The notes: generated by a model from the sequence alone, not told the origin. A stretch of 64,000 nt of DNA from Leifsonia virtsii (GCF_030433675.1 NZ_JAROCB010000002.1:682001-746000), one strand, 5' to 3'. Positions 25,268 to 34,984 are shown, counted from the stretch's first letter. Translations and numbers: made by a program.

Positions 25268-26097
25268 CCCTCCCTCTCTTCCTGGTCCTTGTTACTGCGG
25301 GGATGGGCGCGTTCGGCGCCATCATCGGCTCGTTCTTGAATGTCGTCGCCTATCGCGTCCCGATCGGCAAGTCGGTCGTGCACCCGCCGAGCGCGTGCCC
25401 GAACTGCGGTCATCAGGTCCGGGCTCGTGACAACGTGCCCGTGCTGTCGTGGATGCTGCTCCGCGGGCGCTGCCGCGACTGCCGCTCGCCGATCTCCTGG
25501 CGTTATCCGGTGGTCGAGGCGGCCACGGGCATCTTCTTCGCGCTGGTCGGCTGGTGGAGCTGGTCGGCCAACCAGGCTGCCGGGTCTCTCGCCGGCGCGG
25601 TCGTCGTCCTCGTCGCCTACCTGTGCTTCGCAGGCCTGTCGGTCGCTCTCACCCTCATCGACCTCGACGTGCATCGTCTTCCCGACGCGCTGGTGCTGCC
25701 GGGCCTGGTGGTCGGGACGCTACTGCTCGGCGTGGGATCCCTCCTCGCGGGCGACCCCGGCGCCATCTTGCGCGCCCTCGTCGGCGCCGGCCTGCTCTTC
25801 GCGTTCTACCTCGTCACGGCGCTCGTCAAGCCCGGCGGGATGGGCTTCGGCGACGTGAAGCTCGCTGCGCTGATCGGCCTCTACCTGGCGTACCAGGGAT
25901 GGTCGTCGCTCGTCGTCGGCGCCTTCGCCGCCTTCGTGGTCGGGGGCGTCGTCGCGATCGCGTTGCTCGCGCTGCGCCGCCTCGGCCGGCGCGACGGCAT
26001 CCCCTTCGGCCCGTGGATGCTCCTCGGGGCGTGGCTCGGACTCTTCTTCGGCGAACCGATCGGGAACGCCTACCTCGCACTCATCGGTCTGCGCTGA
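25264..26097 (+). CDS. pilD: Prepilin peptidase/N-methyltransferase PilD
   Basis: The 277-residue multi-span membrane protease has a cytoplasmic zinc site Cys45, Cys48, Cys70, Cys73 (CPNC and CRDC) and the two catalytic aspartates of the TFPP family: one in LIDLDVHRLPD (Asp133/135 region) and Asp197 of the GFGD motif. The zinc-loop domain indicates the bifunctional form that cleaves prepilins after Gly and methylates the new N-terminus. The ATG overlaps the PilX-like gene stop. Substrates are the pilin genes directly upstream. Confidence 0.96.
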   Translation: MTLPLFLVLVTAGMGAFGAIIGSFLNVVAYRVPIGKSVVHPPSACPNCGHQVRARDNVPVLSWMLLRGRCRDCRSPISWRYPVVEAATGIFFALVGWWSWSANQAAGSLAGAVVVLVAYLCFAGLSVALTLIDLDVHRLPDALVLPGLVVGTLLLGVGSLLAGDPGAILRALVGAGLLFAFYLVTALVKPGGMGFGDVKLAALIGLYLAYQGWSSLVVGAFAAFVVGGVVAIALLALRRLGRRDGIPFGPWMLLGAWLGLFFGEPIGNAYLALIGLR

Positions 26098-26116
26098 CGG
26101 AAACAGGAGACGCATC

Positions 26117-27163
26117 ATGGCCAACAGAATCACCGGAGTCGACATCGGATCGACGACCATACGCGCAGTGGAGGTGGAGAATCCCGGGCGCCCCAACCCG
26201 AGCCTCATCCGCCACGCCTCGATCCCCATCCCGCGGGGTGCCGTGGCGCGCGGCGAGGTTGTCGAGCCCAACACCGTCGCCGCCTGTCTGCGCCAACTGT
26301 GGACGACCCATCGCTTCTCCTCGAAGAAGGTGGTGCTGGGCGTCGGCAACCAAAGGGTGCTGGTCCGGGACCTCAGCGTGGCCGCCGCTCCTCGCCAGCA
26401 GATCAGAGAAGCTCTGCCGTTCAACGTTCAGGACATGCTGCCCGTCCCGGTGTCCGAGGCCCTGCTCGACTTCTATCCCATCGGGCCGAACCCCGCCAAC
26501 CCGGGCGAGGTGCAGGGGTTGCTCGTGGCAGCGGTGAAGGAAGCCGTGCTGGGCACCGTCCGCGCGGTCGAGAGCGCCGGGCTCAACACGACCGAGGTGG
26601 ACCTCATCCCCTTCGCTCTGAGCCGGGCGCTGGCGCCCGCACAGTCGGGTACCTCGGCGAACGTCCTCATCGAGGTCGGGGCGACCGCGACGACCGTGGT
26701 CGTCGAACGGTCCGGGATCCCGCAGTTCGTGCGCATCATCCCCGCCGGCGGGGACGACCTCACCCGCGCCCTGGGAAGCGAGCTCAACCTCGAGGAACCG
26801 CAGGCCGAGGAGCTCAAGCGCGGTCTGGGACTCGCGCGAAGCGTGGATTCGCCCGATCAGCAGCGGGCAGTCGAAATCATCTACCGGGTGACGGGCGAAT
26901 TGTTGACCAGTATCCGCAACACGATCACCTTCTTCGCCAACACCCGCCCGGACCAGCCGATCGGCCGCGTCGTGTTGACCGGCGGCGGGACGCAGCTGCC
27001 CGGCTTCCCTGAAGCGCTCGGCGAGATGACGCGGCTCGAGGTCGTCCCCGGCGACCCACTGGGCAAGTTCACCCTCACCCGTAAGCTCTCCGCCTCGCGC
27101 CTCGCCGCGGAGCGGTCGGAGCTGACCATCGCCCTCGGGCTCGTTCTTGGGAGTGCCGCATGA
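26117..27163 (+). CDS. pilM: Type IV pilus assembly protein PilM (actin-like ATPase fold)
   Basis: This 348-residue cytoplasmic protein of the actin/FtsA fold has phosphate-1 loop GVDIGSTTIRAVEVE (7-21), a central adenosine-loop-like region, and LTGGGTQLPGFPEAL near the C-terminus. PilM polymer-forming proteins bind the N-terminal tail of PilN and link the alignment complex to PilB. AACAGGAGACG supplies the Shine-Dalgarno. The stop overlaps pilN in ATGA. Confidence 0.94.
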   Translation: MANRITGVDIGSTTIRAVEVENPGRPNPSLIRHASIPIPRGAVARGEVVEPNTVAACLRQLWTTHRFSSKKVVLGVGNQRVLVRDLSVAAAPRQQIREALPFNVQDMLPVPVSEALLDFYPIGPNPANPGEVQGLLVAAVKEAVLGTVRAVESAGLNTTEVDLIPFALSRALAPAQSGTSANVLIEVGATATTVVVERSGIPQFVRIIPAGGDDLTRALGSELNLEEPQAEELKRGLGLARSVDSPDQQRAVEIIYRVTGELLTSIRNTITFFANTRPDQPIGRVVLTGGGTQLPGFPEALGEMTRLEVVPGDPLGKFTLTRKLSASRLAAERSELTIALGLVLGSAA

Positions 27164-27891
27164 GTATCGCAGCGGGTTCCGAATCGGACGCGGTCGCCGG
27201 CCGCGCCAAACGCAAGAGCCCGGCTCCGCCGAAGAAGGCCGCTCCGCCCCCGATGCTCGCCGTGACAGCGCCCCGCGCGGATCTTCTCCCACCGGAGATC
27301 CGGGCGCTGCGCAAGGCCAGAGGTGTTCGTCACCTGCTGGTGTACGTCGTCGCCGGAACCCTCGTCCTGGTCGTTCTCGGTGCGCTCGGCGCCACCGCAC
27401 TGTCGGAGTCGATGAGAGCGAGCGTCGTCGATGCGCAGCAGCAGACCACGACGATCCTCGCGCAGCAGAAGAACTACATCAAGGCGCAGGACGCTCAGCG
27501 CCAGGTGGCGCTTCTCAAAGCCGCGCAGGTCAGGGGCGCGTCGACTGAGATCTTCTGGAGTGGCTACATCGACAAGATCCAAGCCGCTCTTCCCGCCGGT
27601 GTCGTCGTGGTCGGCATCAACATCAAGTCGGCTTCGCCGATCGCGCCGTTCGAGCAGCCCTCGTCACCGTTGCAGGGACCTCGCGTAGCCACGGTCGACC
27701 TCCAGGCCGCGAGCAGCTCGGTCCCGAATCTCGCGGACTGGGTCACCGCACTGTCGGCTCTGCCCGGATACAGCGACGCAATCCCGGGAACGACAACGCG
27801 CGACGATACCACGGGGGCGTACCTCTCGAACGTGACGCTCCATCTCAACGACGCGGCTTTCGACGGTCGCTTCTCAGAGAAAGGCAAGTGA
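27160..27891 (+). CDS. pilN: Type IV pilus alignment protein PilN-like
   Basis: The 243-residue bitopic membrane protein has a basic Pro/Lys-rich cytoplasmic tail. It carries DLLPPEI at about residues 41-47, a variant of the conserved NLLPxEI motif that docks into PilM. A single span follows (about 55-80, LLVYVVAGTLVLVVLGALGA), then a coiled-coil and a ferredoxin-like outer domain. The sequence is divergent, so the name rests mainly on this motif, topology and gene order M-N-O. Confidence 0.85.
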   Translation: MSIAAGSESDAVAGRAKRKSPAPPKKAAPPPMLAVTAPRADLLPPEIRALRKARGVRHLLVYVVAGTLVLVVLGALGATALSESMRASVVDAQQQTTTILAQQKNYIKAQDAQRQVALLKAAQVRGASTEIFWSGYIDKIQAALPAGVVVVGINIKSASPIAPFEQPSSPLQGPRVATVDLQAASSSVPNLADWVTALSALPGYSDAIPGTTTRDDTTGAYLSNVTLHLNDAAFDGRFSEKGK

Positions 27892-27892
27892 C

Positions 27893-28600
27893 GTGAACAC
27901 CACACGGCTCTGGACGATCGGCGCGATCGTCCTCGCGGCAGTGATCCTCGTCGGAGGCTGGTTCCTCGCCATCCAACCACAGCTCTCTTCGGCCTCCGAT
28001 GCCGTGGCCGAGCGCGCGTCCGTCGATGCGACCAACGCCGCCAACCTCGCCAAGCTCGCACAACTCAAGAAGGACTACGGCAAGCTTTCGGAGACCGACA
28101 AGGAGCTGGCGGCTCTTCGCCGCTCGATCCCAACGGAGACGCCCGACTATCCGAGTTTCATGAAGGACCTTGCTGCTGCTGCGGCCAGCGATTCGGTCGT
28201 GGTCACGTCGATCACGTTCTCGGACGCGGTCGCCGATCAGGGCGCCGAGCAAGGCGCCGCTAAAGCAGGAGGGAGCGGCGACGGGGCTGCCAACGGCTCG
28301 TCGACCGCGTCGCCGTCGCCGACGGCAACGCCGACGCCTGCTCCCACCGCCGGCTCGGCGAACGGAGCGGCGGCGCCCATGGCAGGATCGCTCATCGGGA
28401 CGGCTGTCTCCGTGACGGTGAAGGGCTCGTGGGATCAGTGCAAGGCGTTCCTCGCGTCGATGCAGTCGGGAAGCCGCCTGTTCCTCGTCACCAGCGCGAG
28501 CCAGCTGCCGGCAGACGACGGGGCGGCCTGGGAGGGCAAGATCGGCGGCTACATCTACACACTGCAGGCGAAGGCGGAAGCTTCCGACGCATCCAAGTGA
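27893..28600 (+). CDS. pilO: Type IV pilus alignment protein PilO-like
   Basis: The 235-residue bitopic protein from a GTG start has a membrane span at about residues 7-27 and a coiled-coil (about 30-85, ending ELAALRRSIPTE). A low-complexity Ser/Thr/Pro linker (about 130-165) precedes a small folded C-terminal domain. PilO heterodimerises with PilN outside the membrane. The Pro/Thr-rich insert is unusual for PilO. It is the last pilus gene; no secretin (pilQ) or pilP follows, as expected without an outer membrane. Confidence 0.83.
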   Translation: MNTTRLWTIGAIVLAAVILVGGWFLAIQPQLSSASDAVAERASVDATNAANLAKLAQLKKDYGKLSETDKELAALRRSIPTETPDYPSFMKDLAAAAASDSVVVTSITFSDAVADQGAEQGAAKAGGSGDGAANGSSTASPSPTATPTPAPTAGSANGAAAPMAGSLIGTAVSVTVKGSWDQCKAFLASMQSGSRLFLVTSASQLPADDGAAWEGKIGGYIYTLQAKAEASDASK

Positions 28601-28621
28601 CCCCGCCCCGCCCCGCCTCCC

Positions 28622-28649
28622 TGGACACCGCGACCCCCGTTGCTACAGT
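28622..28649 (+). promoter_or_regulatory. Candidate promoter after the pilus cluster
   Basis: TGGACA (28622-28627), a 16-bp spacer and TACAGT (28644-28649) form a plausible promoter for the next membrane-protein gene. A short hairpin GGACCC-GCC-GGGTCC (28661-28675) lies between it and the GGAGG Shine-Dalgarno. Confidence 0.4.
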
Positions 28650-28690
28650 GGGCGACGACGGGACCCGCCGGGTCCATGGAGGTGCCACTG

Positions 28691-29857
28691 ATGAGCGACA
28701 CGCCGGATTCCGCGCCGAAGCGGTCGACGTACGAGCCCGGACCGGATTCGGAGCAGCCTGCCGCGGAGCAGGTCGCGCCGGCGACGGCCCCCGCCGAGTC
28801 GGCGGCCGCCGAGCCGGCCACGGATACGGGCGCGCAGAACGTGGAGCCGCCGTCGGACCCCGTCTCCGCACGCGGTCACGTGAACCGTCCCGCGGAAGGC
28901 GGCGAGCCGCAGGCGCCCGCTGCGCCCGCCGCGCCCGCCGAGCCGCCGCGTCCCGCCGCCATCGCCGAGCCGGAGCCGGTCACGGCCAGCGACGACGAGG
29001 TGGCAGCCGCGATCGCTCGTAACAGCACGCAGCCGGGGGCCACCGCCGCCGGCGACGCCACGGTCGACACCGCTTCTCCGGCCGAGTCGGCCGCGCCGGT
29101 GATCGTCGCCGCCGAGGCCGCGAACGTCCGCCAGGCGGCCACCGCCGCCGCAGGCGCCGCGGACGCCACCGCCGCCTACGGCACCGTCCCGGCCACCGCC
29201 GCCACCGCCGCGACCGCCACCGCCGCAGCCCCGGCCGCGGCCCCGGCGCCCCAGCCGGTCGCCCCCATCTACCTGCAGCGTCCCGAGCCGCCCAAGAAGA
29301 AGAGCAACCGCGGCGTCGGCATCCTGATCGCCCTGGTCGGCACGGCCGCGTTCGCGGTGCTGTGGGTCGCGGCGGTGCTCGTCGTGGGCTCGCTGCTGAC
29401 GCCGAGCAACGAGTTCGGTCCGGCGCTGCGCGAGTTCTTCACCGGCGGCAACGCCGTCGGCCTGCGCGGCTGGGCGCCGGTGCTGGCGTTCTTCATCGGG
29501 ATGGTCGTCCTCGTCCAGATCCTGAACCGCGCCCGCTGGTGGGCCTACATCCTCGGCGGGCTGTTCGTGGCCGTGTTCGTGTACTTCGTCTACGTCGGCG
29601 CGAGCCTGGTGGAGGGGCAGTACTGGCTGCGCACCCCGGGCGAGTTCGCGATCCTGCTGCGGGCCACCTGGGTGAACCCGTTCGCGGTGCTCGCCGGCGT
29701 CATCGCCCGCGAGATCTCGATCTGGACCGGCGCCTGGCTCGCCGCCCGCGGCCGCAAGCTCAAGGCGCGCAACGCGGAGGCGCAGGCGGACTACGAGCAG
29801 CAGCTCGCCGACGCGCAGAACCAGGCCGTCGCAGCCTACGCTCAGCAGGGCTACTGA
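28691..29857 (+). CDS. Membrane protein with long Ala/Pro/Glu-rich disordered N-terminus
   Basis: The 388-residue protein has about 195 residues of acidic, Ala/Pro-rich low complexity with several short AT-type repeats. Four hydrophobic segments follow (starting GIGILIALVGTAAFAVLW-like, then VLAFFIGMVVLVQIL, YILGGLFVAVFVYFVYVG and a fourth with NPFAVLAGVIAREISIW), and then a charged coiled tail rich in Glu, Ala and Gln. The ATG at 28691 follows GGAGG by eight bases; an earlier in-frame ATG at 28640 overlaps the promoter-like region. No family was recognised. It probably forms a pair with the next gene. Confidence 0.72.
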   Translation: MSDTPDSAPKRSTYEPGPDSEQPAAEQVAPATAPAESAAAEPATDTGAQNVEPPSDPVSARGHVNRPAEGGEPQAPAAPAAPAEPPRPAAIAEPEPVTASDDEVAAAIARNSTQPGATAAGDATVDTASPAESAAPVIVAAEAANVRQAATAAAGAADATAAYGTVPATAATAATATAAAPAAAPAPQPVAPIYLQRPEPPKKKSNRGVGILIALVGTAAFAVLWVAAVLVVGSLLTPSNEFGPALREFFTGGNAVGLRGWAPVLAFFIGMVVLVQILNRARWWAYILGGLFVAVFVYFVYVGASLVEGQYWLRTPGEFAILLRATWVNPFAVLAGVIAREISIWTGAWLAARGRKLKARNAEAQADYEQQLADAQNQAVAAYAQQGY

Positions 29858-29872
29858 GCGGCGGTCCGCCGC

Positions 29873-30367
29873 ATGCCTGACGACCGGACGTACGCCACCG
29901 TCATCGCGTTCTTCGCAGCGGGGCTGTACCTTGCGCTGATCGTCGCCGCCTTCGGGCTGGTCTCGCTCGCGACCGACACCGAGGTGGTGGCCGACCCTGC
30001 CATGGGCCCGCTGGTGGGGCCGGTCATGGTCGGCGCGGCCACGCTGATGCTGCTCGTCTTCCTCATCGTGCTCGGGACGCGCGTGCCGGCGGACAGGCAG
30101 CGCGTCTCCCCGGGCGTCGCCCTCGGCGTCGGCTTCGCCTGCTACCTCGTGTACGCGGCGTCGGGAGCGATCGCGGGCTCCCTGGCGGACCCGGGCGGGC
30201 CGCTCCGCTACGTGCTGTTCGCGTTCGCGCAACTCGGCGGGTGGCCGGCGATCACGGCGGGGATCGCCGCATTCGTCGTCACCCTGCTGTACCAGCTGGT
30301 GCTGGTCGGCCGCTTCCGCCAGCGCGGACGCCCGCGCTGGCCCTGGGAGCGCGACGACGACGACTAG
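29873..30367 (+). CDS. Four-span membrane protein of unknown function
   Basis: The 164-residue protein has four clear hydrophobic segments, a short N-terminus (MPDDRTYATV) and a charged C-terminal tail ending WPWERDDDD. It starts 15 bp after the preceding membrane-protein gene and is likely co-transcribed. The family could not be identified with certainty. It ends next to palindromic repeat copy B, which separates it from the convergent type VII ATPase gene. Confidence 0.7.
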   Translation: MPDDRTYATVIAFFAAGLYLALIVAAFGLVSLATDTEVVADPAMGPLVGPVMVGAATLMLLVFLIVLGTRVPADRQRVSPGVALGVGFACYLVYAASGAIAGSLADPGGPLRYVLFAFAQLGGWPAITAGIAAFVVTLLYQLVLVGRFRQRGRPRWPWERDDDD

Positions 30368-30370
30368 CGC

Positions 30371-30440
30371 GTCTGCGCCCTGACGGAACGTCCGCGGGTG
30401 CGCGCGCAGCCGCAGACGTTCCGTCAGGGAGCAGTCAGAC
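30371..30440 (+). repeat. Palindromic intergenic repeat, copy B
   Basis: Arms at 30373-30391 and 30416-30434 pair at 18 of 19 positions (CTGCGCCCTGACGGAACGT against its inverse). The centre carries the family's asymmetric GCGGGTGCGCG element in forward orientation. The copy occupies nearly the whole gap between two convergent genes, so its RNA hairpin could end transcription from both sides. Confidence 0.75.
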
Positions 30441-33400
30441 CCGCACTCGGGCGGGGAGGGACGCGTCCACCAGCGGCACCTGCACGCGCGTGAACCCGCC
30501 CTTCTGGATGAGGACGCCGCGGCCGGGAGGGAACTCCGACCGGTTCAGCCGGGGCAGCGGGGTCTTCAGCAGCAGGTCGCCCTCGATCGAGTCCGGCTGC
30601 AGCAGCAGGCCGCGGCGGCCGTTCTTCACCTCGCCGAGGAGCGGCCACGACGTGCCCCAGGCGCTGGTCTCCGCCTCGGCGACCAACAGGTGGTCGCTTC
30701 GGCGCACGGCGCGCACGAGCTCCACGATGGGGGAGTCGGCGGGCGTCTGCAGGAAGTCCCCGATGCTCTCCACGAACACCGCGATCCGGCCCTCGGTGTC
30801 CGGGTCGGCGATGGCGGTGGTCAGGTCCTTGGCGAGCTCGGCCGCGTCGGCGGGCGTCAGCGCGCGGTCGGTCCACAGCGCGGAGCCGGCGAGCGGCGAC
30901 CGGGCCGAGCCGACGTAGTAGAGGCGCGTCTCGGCGTCGAACCGGGCGACGGCGTCCGCGATCGCCGCGAGCGCGGTGGTCCGGCCGCTCGCCGGGGGAC
31001 CGGCGAGCAGCAGCGTGCCGGAAGGATCGAAGCCGAGCGGCCCCAGGTCGGCGTCCCCGATGCCGAGCACCGGCTTCCCGCCGACGCTGTCGGGCAGCGA
31101 CGCCGGATCCAGCTCCTTCGGCATGGAGCCGACGACCGGCGCGTGTGGGATTCCCGCGCGCTCCATCGCCTCGGCGAGCCGTCGGACCGCCTCCGACTGG
31201 TCCGCGACGGCGCGCGAGCCGCCCAGCACGGCGACCTGCGTCTCGTAGCCGTCGACGATGGCGCGGCCGGGAGGGGAGGCGGGCGACAGGATGTCGCTCG
31301 GCACGTCGAGCATCCCGTACCCGTCGTCGGCGAGCCGCAGCACGACGCGGCGCTGCACGAGCGAGCCGATCGCGGTCGGCACGGCACCCGCGCGGTCGCC
31401 GGTGAGGGCGACGTGCATCCCGAGACGTCGGCCGTCGGCGAGCAGGTCGCGGAACACGTCGTACCACTGCGACCGGCCGGCCGGGATCTCGAAGTCCTCG
31501 CGGAAGCTGGGGAACCCGTCGACGAGCAGCAGGATGCGCGGCTCGTCGAGCCGCCCGGTCAGCGACCGGTACTCGGTGATGTTCGACGCGTTCGCCTCGG
31601 CGAAGCGCGGGCCGCGATCCTCCAGCGTCTCCTTGAGCATCCGGAAGAGGCGGATGATGCGCTCCGGGTCGTCGCCCGGGATGATCGAGCCGACGTGCGG
31701 CAGCTTCTCCAGCATCCGGAGGCTGCCCGCGCCGAAGTCGAGCCCGTAGACGTGCACCGGCCCGCCGCGCGGGGTGATCGCTGCGGCCGACGCGAGGGTG
31801 CGCAGCACGGTCGACTTGCCCGAACCGCCGGTGCCGAAGACGGCGAGGTTGCCGTCCACGTCCGGGTTGAAGTAGACCGGGCGCTGCTCCTGGCGGTCGG
31901 GGATGTCGGCGACCCCCAGCAGGAGCTCGGAGTCGGTGCGCTGCCGCAGCAGTCCGAGGTCGTAGACGCCCGCCAGCTCGTCGAGCCACGGTCGCCGGGG
32001 AGCGGGAAGATGCGCGGCCGTGTGTGCGCCGATCATGGTGGCGACGAGCCGCTGCTGGTCGGTCGGCCCGAGTTCGCGTTCCGGCTCCTCGGCAGCGCGC
32101 GGCTCTTCCCAGCGCACCTCGCCGCCGAAACGCAGCTCCGCCACCTCCACGCCCGCCCGCTCGGGCTCGCGAGAGGTCCAACCTCCCGCATAGGCGGACT
32201 GGAAGCGCGTCAGCCGGCCCGGTCCGGTCTTGGCGAGGCCGCGGCCGGGGAGCCCCTGGTCGAAGTGCGCCGCGTCGGCCACCCCGACGACGTCCTGGCT
32301 ATCCGACTCGTCCGCCATCCGGAGGGCGATGCGCAGGTTGGTGTTGGCCCGCAGATTGTCCTTGATGACGCCGGCGGGTCGCTGCGTGGCCATGATCAGG
32401 TGGATGCCGAGCGAGCGCCCGCGCTGGGCGATGTCGACGACGCCGTCCACGAACTCCGGCACGTCGCCGACGAGCGCGGCGAACTCGTCGATGACCAGCA
32501 CGAGCGCGGGCGGACTGTCGGGGTCGCCGCGCTTCTCCAGCTCGAGCAGATCCTTGGCCTTCTTGCGGTTCAACAGGTGCTCGCGGTAGTGCAGCTCCGC
32601 CCGCAGACTGGTGAGCGCGCGGCGGACGAGGTGCGGTGAGAGGTCGGTCACGAGTCCGACGCAGTGCGGCAGGTTCACGCAGTCGGCGAAGGCCGAGCCG
32701 CCCTTGTAGTCGACGAAGAGGAACGTGACGCGGTCAGGGCTGTACTCGGCGGCCATCCCGAGCACCCAGGCCTGCAGGAACTCGCTCTTCCCCGCGCCCG
32801 TGGTGCCGCCGACGAGCGCGTGCGGTCCCTGCGTGCGCAGGTCGAGGTGCATCGCGTCCACGCCGGCCGAGCCGATGATCGCGCGCAACGTGCCCGGCCG
32901 GCGCTTGGCAGGCCGGGTGCCGGCGGTGCGGTCGTGGATGGACGCGTTCTGCCGCCAGCGGTCGATCACCGCACTCGATGACTCGGCGAGGTCGTAGCCG
33001 AGCAGGCTGACCAGCGAGACGTTCCGCGGAAGGTCCGAGGCGTCTGCGACAAGCGCTCCCGCATCGATCACGGGCGCCATCCGCTTGGCGTAGTCGAGGG
33101 CGACATCGGATGTGATGGGCTCGGTCACGACATCCGGGATCGTCTCTCCGAGGCGCACGAACCCGACGGTGGCGCGGTCCGGTGCGTCGGCGTGCTCCAC
33201 GTAGGTGCGGCACACGGCGGGCAGGGCCGCCGTGTCGGTGCTCACCCAGATCGGGAACACGCCCGCGTCGGCGGCGGACTCCGCCAGCTGCACCAGGCGC
33301 GCGCGGTCGATGGAGACGTCGTCGGAGATGACCACCACGACGGCGGGGATGGGGGAGGGCGTGCCGTCGTCGGTCGCCTGGGAGCCCACCTCGGCGCCGC

Positions 33401-34949
33401 GCTGCAGGGCAGCCCGCTCCTGCTCCATCGCGCCGCGCCGCTTCGCCTCGCGGATCGCGGCGAGCCGGTCGGCGACAAGGTCCTCGATCGCGCCGAGCAC
33501 GCTCGCAGCACTCGACGCGCTGTCGGCCAGGTGGCCGCCGGCGAGCGGGCTGTGCGGGGACGACGTGTGCGGCATCCACTTGAGCCACTCCAGCTCGCGC
33601 GACCAGCGGGGCGACACGAGTGCCGCGACGACGAGCTCGGCGGGGGAGTGCAGGGCGGTCAGCTGCACGAGGGTGGCGTTCACGCTGCCCACGGTGTGCT
33701 CGACCGGACCGGCGATCCCGAGCGCGCCGGACTCGTACAGGTTGTCGAGCACCGGCACGGGCTCGACCCGTTCGTGCGCCTGGATCACCGCGTCGAGCCG
33801 CTCCTGGAACTCGACGATCATCTCGCCGCGGTCGTTGTTCTGGATGGTGTTGCGCGAGAGCATCGAACCGACGCCGAGCTGCACGTTGAGGAACGACCAG
33901 TGCTCGGGGCGCCTGGTCCACAGCAGAGGGCCCCGCTGCAGCGCCTCGGCGAGGGCGGCGTGCGTCGTGGGAGACTCCGCCCGCCGCAACTCGATCTCCC
34001 GCTCGCGCTCGACGTCCAGCTTCTCCGTCAGCGCCTCCAGGCGCTTGTCGAACACGGCGATCGCCTTCTTCAGCCGGCGCTTGCCGCGGGAGCGGCCGGT
34101 CACGTAGTTGCCGATCATCATGACCGGCGAGAGCAGCACGAACAGCAGGGACGTGGGGTTCTTGGTGAGGAAGAACATCGCGCCGCCGAGCAGCAGAGGC
34201 GTGATCATCGCCAGCAGCGGGAAGGGCGGATCCTCTTTCTCCTGCGGCACCTCGGGCGCCTGGAAGACCGTGCCGGAGTAGCGTCGCTCCACCCGTGGCG
34301 AGCGGTTGAAGAAGATCGGACCCGCCTTGGGCGCTGCGGCCGGGATGCCGGAGAGGCCGGCGACCGTGATCCGCACCTCCGTGTCGCCGATGAGCAGCGT
34401 CTCGGACCTGTTCACCGTGAATCGCGCGATCAGGCCGCCGTCGACCACGACCCCGTTGGCGGAGCCCAGGTCGACGACCTCCACGCCGTCTCCGGTCTCC
34501 AGCCGGACATGCTTCTTGGACACCAGCGGATCGTTCAGCACGATGTCGCACGAGGCGTCGCGTCCGAGGACGGTCGTCCCGCGGCGCAACGGGTACTCCG
34601 CGCCCGTGTCCGGTCCGCTCACCACTCGCAGTGTCGCGACCACCGGTGCATCGCCCAGATCGGTCGGTGCGAAGTAGACGCCCGCGTCGGCCAGGCGCAC
34701 CGTGGCACCGCTGCCGATCCACGCCTCGCCGATCGGAGCATCGGGCGGCAGCACGAGCGGCTCGGCCTGCCCAGGGAGCGTGGCGCTCAGCGTCAGGCCG
34801 CGCAGGTCGGTCGCGGGTGCGTTCCCCGGGCGCGGGTCGATGCGCTGCACGGTGGCGGCGACCTCGGCGATGCTGGCGGCGGCGTCGGCGGTGACGACGA
34901 TGTCGTCGCTCGCGCCGGACGATCGGGCGAGAGTGAGTTTCAAGCGCAC
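30435..34949 (-). CDS. Type VII secretion ATPase, EssC-like (FHA + FtsK/SpoIIIE domains)
   Basis: This is a protein of about 1504 residues. In order it has an N-terminal FHA-like domain (1-95), a canonical FHA domain (about 103-195, with LGRD and NDPLVSKKHVRL), two membrane spans (about 245-285) and three FtsK-type ATPase modules. D1 has Walker A GGTTGAGKS (714-722) and Walker B LVLVIDEF. D2 has Walker A GTGGSGKST (1039-1047) and LLLVDGF. D3 has GPPASGRTT (about 1317) with Arg replacing the Walker lysine. This is the layout of Firmicutes EssC rather than of split mycobacterial EccCa/EccCb. The GTG start is leaderless-type: TATCGT lies six bases upstream and no Shine-Dalgarno is seen. The gene is divergent from the first WXG gene. 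Confidence 0.92.
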   Translation of the reverse strand: MRLKLTLARSSGASDDIVVTADAAASIAEVAATVQRIDPRPGNAPATDLRGLTLSATLPGQAEPLVLPPDAPIGEAWIGSGATVRLADAGVYFAPTDLGDAPVVATLRVVSGPDTGAEYPLRRGTTVLGRDASCDIVLNDPLVSKKHVRLETGDGVEVVDLGSANGVVVDGGLIARFTVNRSETLLIGDTEVRITVAGLSGIPAAAPKAGPIFFNRSPRVERRYSGTVFQAPEVPQEKEDPPFPLLAMITPLLLGGAMFFLTKNPTSLLFVLLSPVMMIGNYVTGRSRGKRRLKKAIAVFDKRLEALTEKLDVEREREIELRRAESPTTHAALAEALQRGPLLWTRRPEHWSFLNVQLGVGSMLSRNTIQNNDRGEMIVEFQERLDAVIQAHERVEPVPVLDNLYESGALGIAGPVEHTVGSVNATLVQLTALHSPAELVVAALVSPRWSRELEWLKWMPHTSSPHSPLAGGHLADSASSAASVLGAIEDLVADRLAAIREAKRRGAMEQERAALQRGAEVGSQATDDGTPSPIPAVVVVISDDVSIDRARLVQLAESAADAGVFPIWVSTDTAALPAVCRTYVEHADAPDRATVGFVRLGETIPDVVTEPITSDVALDYAKRMAPVIDAGALVADASDLPRNVSLVSLLGYDLAESSSAVIDRWRQNASIHDRTAGTRPAKRRPGTLRAIIGSAGVDAMHLDLRTQGPHALVGGTTGAGKSEFLQAWVLGMAAEYSPDRVTFLFVDYKGGSAFADCVNLPHCVGLVTDLSPHLVRRALTSLRAELHYREHLLNRKKAKDLLELEKRGDPDSPPALVLVIDEFAALVGDVPEFVDGVVDIAQRGRSLGIHLIMATQRPAGVIKDNLRANTNLRIALRMADESDSQDVVGVADAAHFDQGLPGRGLAKTGPGRLTRFQSAYAGGWTSREPERAGVEVAELRFGGEVRWEEPRAAEEPERELGPTDQQRLVATMIGAHTAAHLPAPRRPWLDELAGVYDLGLLRQRTDSELLLGVADIPDRQEQRPVYFNPDVDGNLAVFGTGGSGKSTVLRTLASAAAITPRGGPVHVYGLDFGAGSLRMLEKLPHVGSIIPGDDPERIIRLFRMLKETLEDRGPRFAEANASNITEYRSLTGRLDEPRILLLVDGFPSFREDFEIPAGRSQWYDVFRDLLADGRRLGMHVALTGDRAGAVPTAIGSLVQRRVVLRLADDGYGMLDVPSDILSPASPPGRAIVDGYETQVAVLGGSRAVADQSEAVRRLAEAMERAGIPHAPVVGSMPKELDPASLPDSVGGKPVLGIGDADLGPLGFDPSGTLLLAGPPASGRTTALAAIADAVARFDAETRLYYVGSARSPLAGSALWTDRALTPADAAELAKDLTTAIADPDTEGRIAVFVESIGDFLQTPADSPIVELVRAVRRSDHLLVAEAETSAWGTSWPLLGEVKNGRRGLLLQPDSIEGDLLLKTPLPRLNRSEFPPGRGVLIQKGGFTRVQVPLVDASLPARVRV

Positions 34950-34984
34950 GACACGACGATACTCATTCCCCGCGCGCGGAAAGC

